64,000 nt of DNA from CAXSBA01 sp965277105 (GCA_965277105.1 OZ255710.1:1612001-1676000), one strand, 5' to 3'. Counted from the stretch's first letter, positions 1 to 9,441 are shown. A program made the numbers and translations. Notes: generated from the sequence alone by a model not told the origin.

Positions 1-4
1 CTAG

Positions 5-286
5 GAAAGAGATTTTAATGTAGTAGTGGTTAAGGACAGTGAAGTAGCTGACTACACTAGTGAGCTTAACTGCGGGAAAGCAGAACTTAATAGCGGAGTA
101 ATGGGTAGTTTTGCTATGGTTAGCGGTGCACCAAGTGGTGTAATAAGTGTAGATGCTAGTACTGGAATTATATCAGTAGACTCTGGGCTAGAAGCGGGGA
201 CTTATACCTTTAAAGTAGAAGTTACTGGGACAGGCAACTATACAGGCACCAAAGAAACTGAAGAGCTTACTTTGGTGATAGAATAG
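5..286 (+). pseudogene. C-terminal remnant of Ig-like-repeat lipoprotein
   Basis: The frame encodes one copy of the roughly 90-residue repeat (core GSFAMVSGAPSG, then ISVDASTG and the end motif GTGNYTG) found many times in the two following genes, and it ends in ELTLVIE exactly as the 512-2161 gene does. An in-frame TAG lies at 2-4. The codons just after it (ERDFNV) resemble EEKGFNV shortly behind the lipobox of the 2432-6013 protein, so the stop sits where the mature N-terminus should be. Either a nonsense or frameshift change has cut the gene, or translation restarts at the GTG at 26, which has no clear ribosome site. Upstream sequence is outside the window, so pseudogene status is inferred. 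Confidence 0.5.
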
Positions 287-304
287 AAGAGTCTCTATTA
301 TTGC

Positions 305-337
305 ACAGAAGTGACATTAGCGTAATGTCACTTCTGT
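305..337 (+). terminator. 15-bp perfect stem-loop after first repeat gene
   Basis: ACAGAAGTGACATTA and its exact reverse complement flank a 3-nt GCG loop. The hairpin begins about 20 bp after the stop codon. No long T-run follows, so it is not a textbook intrinsic terminator; it may stabilise a 3' end. An identical copy lies at 2180-2212. Confidence 0.45.
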
Positions 338-445
338 CACGAAAGTTTTAGTGAGTAGTGGGATAGTTGGCCTACTAGTAGCAACTAATGTCGAAGAAAG
401 TATTTCGGATGAGTAGTGGGGCGTCAAAATCTTAATCATTTTTAT

Positions 446-473
446 TTGATTTTATATTTAGATGTGGTATAAT
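446..473 (+). promoter_or_regulatory. Extended -10 promoter for 512-2161
   Basis: TTGATT (446-451), a 16-bp spacer and TATAAT (468-473), preceded by TG one base upstream of the hexamer (extended -10). The ATG at 512 lies about 38 bp downstream with AAGG at 501-504 as a weak ribosome site. Confidence 0.6.
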
Positions 474-511
474 CTATAAAGTAAAATTTATAAAAAAAAT
501 AAGGTAAATAT

Positions 512-2161
512 ATGAATATCAATATGAATGATAAACTTAATCAACAATCAAAAAAAATAGTTAGTAAAATAATTAGCTATTTTTTATTATTAGCAATACT
601 TTTTTTGGCTAGTTGTAATGAAACAACAACTGTCGAAGAAAGGGAAGCTAAGGTAAAGATAACCGAGAGCACGAAGACATATGGCTATACTGATGCTGCT
701 TATGGGCAAGTGGAGCTTAGCATCGGTTTCAAAGGTAGTTTTGCTATTGCTAATAGCACTGCAACTAATAGCGCTGGAATTAATAAAGTAAGTGTGAATG
801 ATGTTGGGATTATAACAGTAGAACCTGATCTAGACTCTGGAGAGTATAAATTTGATTTAGAAGTTACTGTTATTAGTACTGATGAGAATGATAGTTCTGA
901 TGAGAATGATAGTTCTGATGAGAATGATAGTTCTGATGAGAATGCTAAGAAGCTTATATTCCCATTAACTTTAACGATAAGTCAAAAAGCTCTTACGGCA
1001 AGTGACTTTAGTGCATCAACGTCGTCTGTCACTAAGTCAGTTGACTACACCGATACTAGTTATGGGCAAGTGAACCTTAACGAAGGAGTAACGGGTAGTT
1101 TTGCTATTGTTGATAGCACTGCTCCGAATAACGAAATAAGTGTAGATCCTAGTACTGGGGTTATAACAGTAGCTACTGGCCTAGCGGAAGAGACTTATAC
1201 TTTTAAGGTAGAAGTTACTGGAACTGGGAACTATACAGGGAGTGAAACGACTGATGATTTAACTTTAACCATACAAAAAGAAGTATCTAAAGCTCTTACG
1301 GCAAGTGACTTTAGTGCATCAACGTCGTCTGTCACTAAGGCAGTTGGTTACACCGATACTAGTTATGGGCAAGTGAACCTTAACGAAGGAGTAACGGGTA
1401 GTTTTGCTATTGTTGATAGCAATGCTCCGAATAACGAAATAAATGTAGATGCTAATGGGAATATAACAGTAGCTACAGGGTTATCAGTGGGTACTTATAC
1501 TTTTAAGGTAGAAGTTACTGGAACTGGGAACTATACCGGTAGTGAAACGACTAGTGATTTAACTTTAGTGGTAAATTCAAGAGCTCTTACGACAAGTGAC
1601 TTTAGTGCCCCATCGGCGCCTAACAGTAGCGGGGTATTTGGCTATGGAGCATTTAGCTATGGGACAATGACACTTAATAATGGAGTAACGGGTAGTTTTG
1701 CTATTGTTGATAGCAATGCTCCGAATAACGAAATAAATGTAGATGCTAATGGGAATATAACAGTAGCTACAGGGTTATCAGTGGGTACTTATACTTTTAA
1801 GGTAGAAGTTACTGGAACTGGGAACTATACCGGTAGTGAAACGACTAGTGATTTAACTTTAGTGGTAAATTCAAGAGCTCTTACGACAAGTGACTTTAGT
1901 GCATCAGAGTCGTCTGTCACTAAGGCAGTTGGCTACACCGATACTAGTTATGGGAAAGTGAATCTTAACCCCGGAATAACGGGTAGTTTTGCTATGGTTA
2001 GCGGTGCACCGAGCGAAATAAGTGTAGATGCTAGTACTGGGGTTATAACAGTAGCTGCTGGGTTATCAGTGAATACTTATACTTTTAAGGTAGAAGTTAC
2101 TGGAACTGGGAACTATACAGGCTCCCAACAAACTGAAGAGCTTACTTTGGTGATAGAATAG
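512..2161 (+). CDS. Lipoprotein of five Ig-like tandem repeats
   Basis: A 549-residue predicted lipoprotein: charged N-terminus, hydrophobic segment and lipobox FLASC with Cys35 as the lipidated residue. The rest is five repeats of about 85-98 residues with a recurring pattern (YGQVNLNEGVTGSFAIV, ISVDASTGVITV, TYTFKVEVTGTGNYTGS, DLTLVI). The pattern resembles putative-Ig/cadherin-like bacterial surface modules, which is inference from the motif. Repeat 1 carries an acidic DENDSS insert. Unlike the next gene it has no propeller domain and stops after the last repeat. Units at DNA level are near identical, so copy number can change by recombination. It probably sits on the cell surface or faces the periplasm; the ligand is unknown. 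Confidence 0.8.
   Translation: MNINMNDKLNQQSKKIVSKIISYFLLLAILFLASCNETTTVEEREAKVKITESTKTYGYTDAAYGQVELSIGFKGSFAIANSTATNSAGINKVSVNDVGIITVEPDLDSGEYKFDLEVTVISTDENDSSDENDSSDENDSSDENAKKLIFPLTLTISQKALTASDFSASTSSVTKSVDYTDTSYGQVNLNEGVTGSFAIVDSTAPNNEISVDPSTGVITVATGLAEETYTFKVEVTGTGNYTGSETTDDLTLTIQKEVSKALTASDFSASTSSVTKAVGYTDTSYGQVNLNEGVTGSFAIVDSNAPNNEINVDANGNITVATGLSVGTYTFKVEVTGTGNYTGSETTSDLTLVVNSRALTTSDFSAPSAPNSSGVFGYGAFSYGTMTLNNGVTGSFAIVDSNAPNNEINVDANGNITVATGLSVGTYTFKVEVTGTGNYTGSETTSDLTLVVNSRALTTSDFSASESSVTKAVGYTDTSYGKVNLNPGITGSFAMVSGAPSEISVDASTGVITVAAGLSVNTYTFKVEVTGTGNYTGSQQTEELTLVIE
881..944 (+). repeat. 18-bp tandem repeat (DENDSS), 3.5 copies
   Basis: GATGAGAATGATAGTTCT is repeated three full times and then as a 10-bp partial copy, encoding the acidic hexapeptide DENDSS in frame. 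Copies are identical, which is typical of a slippage-prone minisatellite that changes protein length in six-residue steps. Confidence 0.9.
1388..1902 (+). repeat. Identical 221-bp blocks at 294-bp period
   Basis: Positions 1388-1608 and 1682-1902 read identical base for base over 221 bp, with a 294-bp period (98 codons). Adjacent repeats outside these blocks differ more, which points to recent duplication or gene conversion. Confidence 0.88.
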
Positions 2162-2179
2162 AAGAGTCTCTATTATTGC

Positions 2180-2212
2180 ACAGAAGTGACATTAGCGTAA
2201 TGTCACTTCTGT
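2180..2212 (+). terminator. Second copy of the 15-bp stem-loop
   Basis: Same stem and GCG loop as at 305-337. It lies inside an 89-bp block identical between 255-343 and 2130-2218 that spans the last codons of both genes, the stop and the hairpin. Confidence 0.5.
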
Positions 2213-2222
2213 CACGAAGGTT

Positions 2223-2266
2223 TTAGCTTATAGATACTGCTTTATCAAGTAGTATCTATAAGCTAA
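2223..2266 (+). other. 20-bp intergenic inverted repeat
   Basis: Arms 2223-2242 and 2247-2266 pair over 20 bp with a single G-T, around a 4-nt TATC loop. It lies immediately after the previous hairpin and has no counterpart at the first copy. It could be a second transcript-end structure or a protein-binding palindrome; no T-run follows. Confidence 0.55.
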
Positions 2267-2374
2267 TGTTGTAGGTAAGAATGGTTGGTCTTGTCAATAG
2301 ATCAGCTAACGTCGGGAGAGTGTTTCGGGTGAGGGATAAATAAATTAAAATCTTGATTATTTTAAATTAGAATA

Positions 2375-2403
2375 TTGCATTATTCTATAGTTTTTTCTAT
2401 AAT
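2375..2403 (+). promoter_or_regulatory. Promoter for 2432-6013
   Basis: TTGCAT (2375-2380), 17-bp spacer, TATAAT (2398-2403); a second TATAAT at 2405-2410 is possible. AAAGGA just before the ATG at 2432 serves as ribosome site. Confidence 0.65.
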
Positions 2404-2431
2404 CTATAATAGATAAAACAAAGGATAGAAT

Positions 2432-5400
2432 ATGAATATTATTAATAAATTTAATCAACAATCAAAAAAAATAGTTAATAAAATAATTAGCTATTTTTTA
2501 TTATTAACAATACTTTTTTTGGCTAATTGTCAGCAAATAACATCAGCCCCCGAGGAGAAGGGCTTTAATGTAGAGCGGGAAGAGATGATTAATCAAGCAA
2601 TGGTCGATTATAATGATAGTTTCGCATATGGGCAAGTGAAGCTTGACGAAGGAGTAAAAGCTAGTTTTGCTATTGTTGAAAGCACTGCCCCAAATAACGA
2701 AATAGCCGTGGATGATAATGGGGTTATAACAGTAGGCACTGGGTTAGCGGCAGGGACTTATGCTTTTGCAGTAAAAATTACTAAAGCTGGTGAAGATGCA
2801 GGTAGTGAATATATGGAGGAATTCACTTTAACGATAAATCCCAGAACTATTGTTATAAGTGACTTTAGTACATCAACGTCGTCTGTCACTAAGGCTTTTG
2901 GTTATACAAATACTAGTTATGGGCAGGTGAATCTTAATGGAATAACGAGTAGTCTTGCTATTGTTGATAGCAGTGCCCCAAGTGGTGAAATAAGCGTGGA
3001 TTCTAGTACTGGAGTTATAACAGTGGCTCCTGGGCTAGCAGTGAATAGTTATGTTTTTAAGGTAGAAGTTACTGGAACAGGGAATTATACAGGTGTCCTT
3101 AGTACTAAAGGGTTGTCCTTGACTATAGGGGAAGCATCTATTACCGCAAGTGATTTTAATGTAGCGACAATTAAAACCAGCGAATCATCAGGATATCCTT
3201 CTAGCTTTAACTATGGGAAAATAAACCTTAACGAAGGAGTAACGGGTAGTTTTGCTATTGTTGATAGCAGTGCCCCAAGTGGTGAAATAAGCGTGGATTC
3301 TAGTACTGGAGTTATAACAGTGGCTCCTGGGCTAGCAGTGAATAGTTATACTTTTAAGGTAGAAGTTAGTGGGACTGGCAACTATCAAGGGAGTGCTACT
3401 GCTGATTTATCTTTAATCATAGGGCAAGCAGATATCAAAAGCAGTGATTTTAGTGTAACAGAAACTGCTGTGACTAAGAGTTTTGGCTACACAGATAATA
3501 GTAGTTATGGACAAGCGAGCCTTAACGTCGGAGTAACTGGTAGTTTTGCTATTGTTGAAAGTACTGCTCCAAATAACGAAATAAATGTAGATGCTAATGG
3601 GAATATAACAGTAGCTACAGGGTTATCAGTGGGTACTTATACTTTTAAGGTAGAAGTTAGTGGAACAGGGAACTATACAGGGAGTCAAACGACTGGTGAT
3701 TTAACTTTAGTGGTAAATCCAAAAGCTATTACCGCAAGTGACTTTAGTGCCCCATCGGCGCCTAACAATACTGGGGTATTTGGCTATGGAGCATTTAGCT
3801 ATGGGGCAATGACACTTAATAATGGAGTAACGGGTAGTTTTGCTATTGTTGAAAGCACTGCCCCAAATAACGAAATAAGTGTAGATGCTAATGGGAATAT
3901 AACAGTAGCTACTGGGTTATCAGCGGGTACTTATACTTTTAAGGTAGAAGTTAGTGGAACAGGGAACTATACAGGGAGTGAAACGACTGGTGATTTAACT
4001 TTAGTGGTAAATCCAAGAGCTATTACCGCAAGTGACTTTAGTGCCCCATCGGCGCCTAACAGTAGCGGGGTATTTGGCTATGGAGCATTTAGCTATGGGA
4101 CAATGACACTTAATAATGGAGTAACGGGTAGTTTTGCTATTGTTGAAAGCACTGCCCCAAATAACGAAATAAGTGTAGATGCTAATGGGAATATAGCAGT
4201 AGCTACTGGATTATCAGCGGGTACTTATACTTTTAAGGTAGAAGTTAGTGGAACTGGGAACTATACCGGGAGTAAAACGACTAGTGATTTAACTTTAGCG
4301 ATAAATCCAAGAGCTATTACCGCAAGTGACTTTAGTGCCCCATCGGTGCCTAACAATACTGGGGTATTTGGCTATGGAGCATTTAGCTATGGGACAATGA
4401 CACTTAATAATGGAGTAACGGGTAGTTTTGCTATTGTTGAAAGCACTGCCCCAAATAACGAAATAAGTGTAGATGCTAATGGGAATATAACAGTAGCTAC
4501 TGGGTTATCAGCGGGTACTTATACTTTTAAGGTAGAAGTTAGTGGAACAGGGAACTATACAGGGAGTGAAACGACTGGTGATTTAACTTTAGTGGTAAAT
4601 CCAAAAGCTATTACCGCAAGCGATATTAGTGTAACGGAAACCTCTCTCATCAAGTCAGGTCCCTACGCAGATACTAGTTATGGGCAAGTGAATCTTAACC
4701 CTGGAATAACCGGTAGTTTTGCTATTGTTGATAGCAATTTGCCAGCTAATGGAGTAAGTGTGGATGCTAGTACTGGGGTTATAACAATAGGTACTGGTTT
4801 AACAGCGGGGACTTATACTTTTAGGGTACAAGTTACTGGGACTGGCAACTATCAAAGGACTGCTCTTACCGGACAATTACAGCTTATTACTCAGCCCGAA
4901 CCTGCACTTAGGCTTAATAATGTTTTTAACTACGATGGAGTTGCTCAAAATCAGCCACTAAATATGCCTACAGGAAGTATGACTGCAGTAGTAGGTGGTA
5001 ATCCTTATCTTTTTACTACTGGTGGGAATGGTTTGAACGTGCTTAGAATTGAAAATAATGGCAGTTTAACTTTTGTTGATTCAATTGTAGATGATGGTAA
5101 TACTATTTTAACCGGAGCTAGAGACCTTGCTATAACAGAGATAAATGGAACTACCTTTGTTTATGTTTCTGCGAAAATGGAGAATGGAGTGGCGGTATTT
5201 AGTGTTGCAGATAATGGCGCACTAACATATATTCAAGGCATTGCAGATACTGCAGAAACAGCATTAGTAGGAGCTTGGGGAATTGATATTGTTAGAATGG
5301 GGAATAATTCTTATCTTTACGTTAGTGGAGCAGATGATAACGGGGTGAATGCGTTTAGGATTGGAAATGATGGTAGATTAACGTTTATTAGTAGTTTGTT

Positions 5401-6013
5401 TGATAATGATAGTAGGATACTGCAACAGCCTAGAGGAATAAACATTGCACAAGTAGGTAATAATACATATCTTTTTGTTGCTGCGCATTTAGATGACGGA
5501 GTGAGTGTATTTAATATAGCGAATAACGGTGATTTAACATATGTTAGTGACTTTACTTCAACAACGGCGCCTAATCCACCTATTAGTCGTCCTAGTGGGG
5601 TTAGTGTTTTAAAAATAGATGGAGATTTTTATATTTTTGTTTCTGGGATTAATGCTACAACTGTTTTTCGGGTAAATGAAAATGGGACTCTAACTTATAG
5701 GGATGACCATATAGATGATGCCACCACTGTATTACGGGGAGCTGATAATGTTGACTCTCTTGCAGTAGAAGGCATTTCTTTATTTCTTACTGCGGGATTT
5801 ACTGATAATGGTGTAACCATGTTTAGTTATAATGATCTAAGACCTGCCGCCGATAGACTTAGGCTTATTACCCAGGTTGCAGATACTGATAACTCTGCTT
5901 TTGAATTAGCAGGTCCTTGGGGGCTTACTTCGATAGAATTAAACGGTTCTATTTATTTGTTTTTTGGTGGACGAAATGACGCCGGAATTAGTGTTTTTGA
6001 GTTGGTAGAATAA
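2432..6013 (+). CDS. Lipoprotein: eight Ig-like repeats plus beta-propeller
   Basis: A 1193-residue predicted lipoprotein. Its N-terminus is nearly the same as that of the preceding gene (lipobox FLANC, Cys33). About eight 90-98-residue Ig-like repeats run to roughly residue 810. They are followed by seven units of the form YLFVSG..DNGVxVFxIxxDGxLTY, matching a seven-bladed propeller of the lactonase-like / WD40-like class. The repeats probably act as a stalk that presents the propeller outside the cell; this is inference. Repeats 5-7 are almost identical in DNA. The 617-residue lipoprotein at 35807-37660 has the same two-part plan with two repeats. No enzymatic motif can be assigned, so binding or adhesion is as likely as catalysis. 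Confidence 0.82.
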   Translation: MNIINKFNQQSKKIVNKIISYFLLLTILFLANCQQITSAPEEKGFNVEREEMINQAMVDYNDSFAYGQVKLDEGVKASFAIVESTAPNNEIAVDDNGVITVGTGLAAGTYAFAVKITKAGEDAGSEYMEEFTLTINPRTIVISDFSTSTSSVTKAFGYTNTSYGQVNLNGITSSLAIVDSSAPSGEISVDSSTGVITVAPGLAVNSYVFKVEVTGTGNYTGVLSTKGLSLTIGEASITASDFNVATIKTSESSGYPSSFNYGKINLNEGVTGSFAIVDSSAPSGEISVDSSTGVITVAPGLAVNSYTFKVEVSGTGNYQGSATADLSLIIGQADIKSSDFSVTETAVTKSFGYTDNSSYGQASLNVGVTGSFAIVESTAPNNEINVDANGNITVATGLSVGTYTFKVEVSGTGNYTGSQTTGDLTLVVNPKAITASDFSAPSAPNNTGVFGYGAFSYGAMTLNNGVTGSFAIVESTAPNNEISVDANGNITVATGLSAGTYTFKVEVSGTGNYTGSETTGDLTLVVNPRAITASDFSAPSAPNSSGVFGYGAFSYGTMTLNNGVTGSFAIVESTAPNNEISVDANGNIAVATGLSAGTYTFKVEVSGTGNYTGSKTTSDLTLAINPRAITASDFSAPSVPNNTGVFGYGAFSYGTMTLNNGVTGSFAIVESTAPNNEISVDANGNITVATGLSAGTYTFKVEVSGTGNYTGSETTGDLTLVVNPKAITASDISVTETSLIKSGPYADTSYGQVNLNPGITGSFAIVDSNLPANGVSVDASTGVITIGTGLTAGTYTFRVQVTGTGNYQRTALTGQLQLITQPEPALRLNNVFNYDGVAQNQPLNMPTGSMTAVVGGNPYLFTTGGNGLNVLRIENNGSLTFVDSIVDDGNTILTGARDLAITEINGTTFVYVSAKMENGVAVFSVADNGALTYIQGIADTAETALVGAWGIDIVRMGNNSYLYVSGADDNGVNAFRIGNDGRLTFISSLFDNDSRILQQPRGINIAQVGNNTYLFVAAHLDDGVSVFNIANNGDLTYVSDFTSTTAPNPPISRPSGVSVLKIDGDFYIFVSGINATTVFRVNENGTLTYRDDHIDDATTVLRGADNVDSLAVEGISLFLTAGFTDNGVTMFSYNDLRPAADRLRLITQVADTDNSAFELAGPWGLTSIELNGSIYLFFGGRNDAGISVFELVE
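3741..4622 (+). repeat. Three tandem 294-bp coding units
   Basis: Units start at 3741, 4035 and 4329 with an exact 294-bp period and only scattered substitutions. The period equals that in the upstream gene and the units are closely related, so unequal crossing-over within and between the genes is possible. Confidence 0.88.
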
Positions 6014-6049
6014 CAATTTACTTTATTACATAACCATTTAATTAATTAC

Positions 6050-6085
6050 AATAGCCCTTAGTTATATTTTTAACTAAGGGCTATT
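6050..6085. terminator. Terminator between convergent genes
   Basis: A perfect 15-bp stem (AATAGCCCTTAGTTA and its complement) with a 6-nt loop lies between the ends of the plus-strand lipoprotein gene and minus-strand ileS, followed by a short T-rich stretch. It could serve both directions. Confidence 0.7.
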
Positions 6086-6152
6086 TGTTTCTGAGTCTTT
6101 AATCTCTTTTTGTTGTTATTGATCTAATTTTGATTTAATGCAGCGGTTTTTT

Positions 6153-9100
6153 TTATATAACGTCCACTTCAAAACCAAAATATTCTTCATTTACTTGTTC
6201 TTCAGCGGCTAAAGAATCTTTTGGTAAAATTTCTTGAGCTAGGGTTTCATAGGTGATGTAATCTTGATTTTTTTCAATAGCTTGTTTGATTTTTTCATTG
6301 CCATTGTAGGTTATGGTAATTTTTTGATTATACTCCAAGTCCAAATCTTTCCTTTTTTTTTGGATGCGATTCACGACTTCTCGAGCTAGTCCTTCTAAAA
6401 TCAACTTTTCGTCAATAATCGTATTTAAAACACAGCTAATTTCTTTTTCGCTATTTACCACAAACTTTTCCTTGCTAATCCTTCGTATTTCAAAAGCTTC
6501 TAAAGGAAGAGTTATTTCTTTTTGATCAAGAACTAGGGTTATTTTTTTTTCTTCTAGTAGCGAGGCTATTTTGCTTTTCTCTAAGTCCATTATTTTTTTA
6601 TTAATAGCTTGCCCATCTTTCCCTAGTTTTTTTCCCCATAAAGGAAAATTGACTTTTGCGGTATAATCAACGTAGTCTTCTTCTTTATCTCGAAAAATAA
6701 TTCCCTTAACATTAAGCTCTTCTTTAATCATTGAACTATATTTCTCTAAAACTTTGGCAATAGCAGGGTTTTTGCTAAGAACGATAAGCTCCTGGAGTGG
6801 TTGCCTGATTTTAATTTTATGTTTTAACCTCAAAGCTCTAGCCAGTGAAATAATCTGTCCAATAAATTCCATTTCTTTTTCTAAGGTTTCATCTACATTT
6901 TCTTTTTCAAAAATGGGATAATCTTTAAAATGAACCGATAAGAGATCTTCTGGGACTTTTAAAACTTGATAAATTTTTTCTGCGATAAACGGCATAAAAG
7001 GAGCTAGGATAACCGAGAATTCTTTCAAAATGGTATAAAGCGTAAAATATGCTTGATTTTTATCGTCATCTTTTTCGCTTTTCCAGTAACGTTTCCTCGA
7101 TCGTCTAATGTAAATATTCGTTAGCTTTTCGATAAAATCAATAATAGGTGGGATAGCATAATAAAGCTGATAGCTTTCCATAGCTTCGTTTACTTTTTTA
7201 ACTAAAGTTTCCTTGTAAGAAAAAAACCATCTATCCAAGGGGTGCTTTAAATCTTTTAAAGAGAACTCTCGATATTCCCATTTATCCATATTAGCATAAG
7301 TGGTTAAAAAAGATAAAGCATTCCACAAGGGGATCATGATGTTTTTAGTAATTTCTTTTAACCCTTTCTCGGAAAATTTTAAGGTTTCGGCCTTGATGAC
7401 ATTAGAACTAATGAGATAAACTCGTAAGGCATCCGCGCCATAATTATCGAGAACAAAATTAGGGTCAGGGTAATTTTTCAAACGCTTAGACATTTTTTTG
7501 CCATCTTCTGCTAAGATTAAACCACTAACAATAACGTTCTTAAAAGAAGGTTTATTAAACAGGCCTGAAGAAATAACTAAAAGAGTATAAAACCATCCCC
7601 TAGTTTGGTCAATGCCTTCTGAGATAAAGTCAGCCGGGAAACGACTTTCTAAAATATTTTTATTTTCGAAAGGGAAATGCTGGTGGGCGTAAGGCATAGA
7701 ACCAGATTCAAACCAGCAATCTAAAACCTCCGGGATTCGACGATAAGTTTTGCCATTTTTTTCAATAACAATTTCGTCGATATGCTCTTTGTGTAAGTCT
7801 TCAATTTCTTTCCCACTGTCTTTACTCAGCGACTCTCGGTCTCCGTAACAAAGATATTCCCCATCTTCACTTTGCCATATAGGAATGGGGGTGCCCCAAA
7901 AGCGATTTCGACTAATAGCCCAGTCTTTAACATTTTCTAACCATTTTCCAAAGCGCCCATTTTTTATATACTCCGGAAGCCAATTAATTTGCTGGTTATT
8001 TTCAATTAAATTTTCTTTAAAAGCTTCCACTCTCACAAACCAAGTAGCAATAGCCTTGTAAATTAATGGCGTGTCTGTTCGCCAGCAATAAGGGTAACTA
8101 TGTTTAATGGTTTGGTGGTTAAAGACTAATCCTTTCTCTTTTAATGCTTTAATAATTTTTTTGTCCGCTTGCTTAATGTTTTCTCCAGCGATAAAATCAA
8201 TTAGCGGGATAAACTCTCCTTCACGAGATACTGCGTCAAAGTGAGGAAGGTTTTGTCTTTGCCCTAGAGCATTGTCGTCTTCTCCATAAGCAGGAGAAAT
8301 ATGAACAATCCCTACTCCCTCTTCTTCTCCAACAAATTCCCCACTACTAATGGTGAAGCAATTCGGATAATCATCAAGTTGAATTTGTTTTCCCACATAA
8401 TCAAACAGGGGGAAGTATTTTTTGCCAATTAATTTTTCTCCTGCCATCTTTTCTATAATTTCATAATTTTCTTGGTTGGGCAGTTTTTGAAAAGCAAAAG
8501 AACTTAGATAATAAATTTCTTGATTAACTTTGTTTTTAATTTTAACGTAACTCAGCTTAGGATTAACCGCTAAAGCTAAGTTGGAAATGAGCGTCCAAGG
8601 AGTAGTGGTCCAAGCAAGAAAAAATTCGTTTTCTTTTTCTTGACTACGAAATTTTACCGTGAGTGAGGGGTCATCGACTTCTTGATAATTGAGATTCGCT
8701 TCAAAGTTGGATAAAATAGTTCCCGCTTTCCAAGAGTAAGGCAAGACTTTAAATCCTTTATAAATCAATCCCTTGTCGTAAAGGCTTTTAAAAACCCACC
8801 AAACGCTTTCCATGAAATCAATATTCATAGTTTTATAATCGTTATCAAAATCGACCCACCGCCCTAATCGATTGATGGTAGAGCGCCACTGAGAAGAATA
8901 GCGAGATACTATTTCTCGGCAAGCATTATTAAATTTACCTACTCCATATTCTATAATTTCCTCATTGCTTTTTAAGTTTAACTTATTTTGAATTTCCATT
9001 TCTACCGGTAGGCCATGGCAATCCCAGCCAAATCTTCTTTCTACTTTAAACCCTTTCATGGCGTAATAGCGAGGGATAATGTCTTTAATAGTACTAGCTA

Positions 9101-9278
9101 GAAGATGCCCATAATGGGGGAGTCCAGTCGCAAAAGGAGGGCCATCGTAGAAGACAAATGGTTTTTGGCTACTGCGATTACTAATGCTTTTTTTAAAGAT
9201 ATCTTCTTCTTCCCAGAAATTTAAAATTTCTGCTTCGCTTTTAGGAAAACTAATTTGATTTTTTACGGGCTTAAACAT
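6153..9278 (-). CDS. ileS: Isoleucyl-tRNA synthetase
   Basis: Class I synthetase of 1041 residues that charges tRNA-Ile in the cytoplasm. The HIGH signature reads HYGH (residues 55-58) in the context DGPPFATGLPHYGH, and KMSKR lies near residue 595. The editing (CP1) and anticodon-binding regions follow in the expected order. The HYGH form, the FGWDCHGLPVE stretch and the length fit the eukaryote-like IleRS (type 2) also found in spirochaetes and chlamydiae. That type is generally less sensitive to mupirocin; this is family knowledge, not visible here. The gene stands alone on the minus strand. The start is the ATG at 9278, with TAAAAT about 8 nt upstream and no clear ribosome site. Confidence 0.97.
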   Translation of the reverse strand: MFKPVKNQISFPKSEAEILNFWEEEDIFKKSISNRSSQKPFVFYDGPPFATGLPHYGHLLASTIKDIIPRYYAMKGFKVERRFGWDCHGLPVEMEIQNKLNLKSNEEIIEYGVGKFNNACREIVSRYSSQWRSTINRLGRWVDFDNDYKTMNIDFMESVWWVFKSLYDKGLIYKGFKVLPYSWKAGTILSNFEANLNYQEVDDPSLTVKFRSQEKENEFFLAWTTTPWTLISNLALAVNPKLSYVKIKNKVNQEIYYLSSFAFQKLPNQENYEIIEKMAGEKLIGKKYFPLFDYVGKQIQLDDYPNCFTISSGEFVGEEEGVGIVHISPAYGEDDNALGQRQNLPHFDAVSREGEFIPLIDFIAGENIKQADKKIIKALKEKGLVFNHQTIKHSYPYCWRTDTPLIYKAIATWFVRVEAFKENLIENNQQINWLPEYIKNGRFGKWLENVKDWAISRNRFWGTPIPIWQSEDGEYLCYGDRESLSKDSGKEIEDLHKEHIDEIVIEKNGKTYRRIPEVLDCWFESGSMPYAHQHFPFENKNILESRFPADFISEGIDQTRGWFYTLLVISSGLFNKPSFKNVIVSGLILAEDGKKMSKRLKNYPDPNFVLDNYGADALRVYLISSNVIKAETLKFSEKGLKEITKNIMIPLWNALSFLTTYANMDKWEYREFSLKDLKHPLDRWFFSYKETLVKKVNEAMESYQLYYAIPPIIDFIEKLTNIYIRRSRKRYWKSEKDDDKNQAYFTLYTILKEFSVILAPFMPFIAEKIYQVLKVPEDLLSVHFKDYPIFEKENVDETLEKEMEFIGQIISLARALRLKHKIKIRQPLQELIVLSKNPAIAKVLEKYSSMIKEELNVKGIIFRDKEEDYVDYTAKVNFPLWGKKLGKDGQAINKKIMDLEKSKIASLLEEKKITLVLDQKEITLPLEAFEIRRISKEKFVVNSEKEISCVLNTIIDEKLILEGLAREVVNRIQKKRKDLDLEYNQKITITYNGNEKIKQAIEKNQDYITYETLAQEILPKDSLAAEEQVNEEYFGFEVDVI

Positions 9279-9413
9279 GGTTAAATTTTACTATGGAACA
9301 AGCCTCTTAGTCGCTAATTAATTCTAAAAAAGAACCCGACTAACGAGCCATTAAGACGCAAAAGTAATTTTTATTTTTGCCATTATTGATTATTAATTTC
9401 ATTAGAGTAATTG

Positions 9414-9441
9414 TTGTAAATGAGTTTTTTTATAGTATCAT
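9414..9441 (+). promoter_or_regulatory. Possible promoter of MDR oxidoreductase gene
   Basis: TTGTAA (9414-9419), 16-bp spacer, TATCAT (9436-9441), followed by a roughly 60-nt leader and a good AGGAG site at 9493-9497. Confidence 0.45.

Noticed and set aside
881..944. Short regular repeats suggestive of a CRISPR array
   Set aside because: Units are contiguous 18-bp copies with no spacers, in frame inside a lipoprotein gene.
9307..9343. Leader hairpin (TTAGTCG/CGACTAA) upstream of ileS, possible T-box
   Set aside because: No T-box consensus, specifier loop or T-run; only 7 bp pair.
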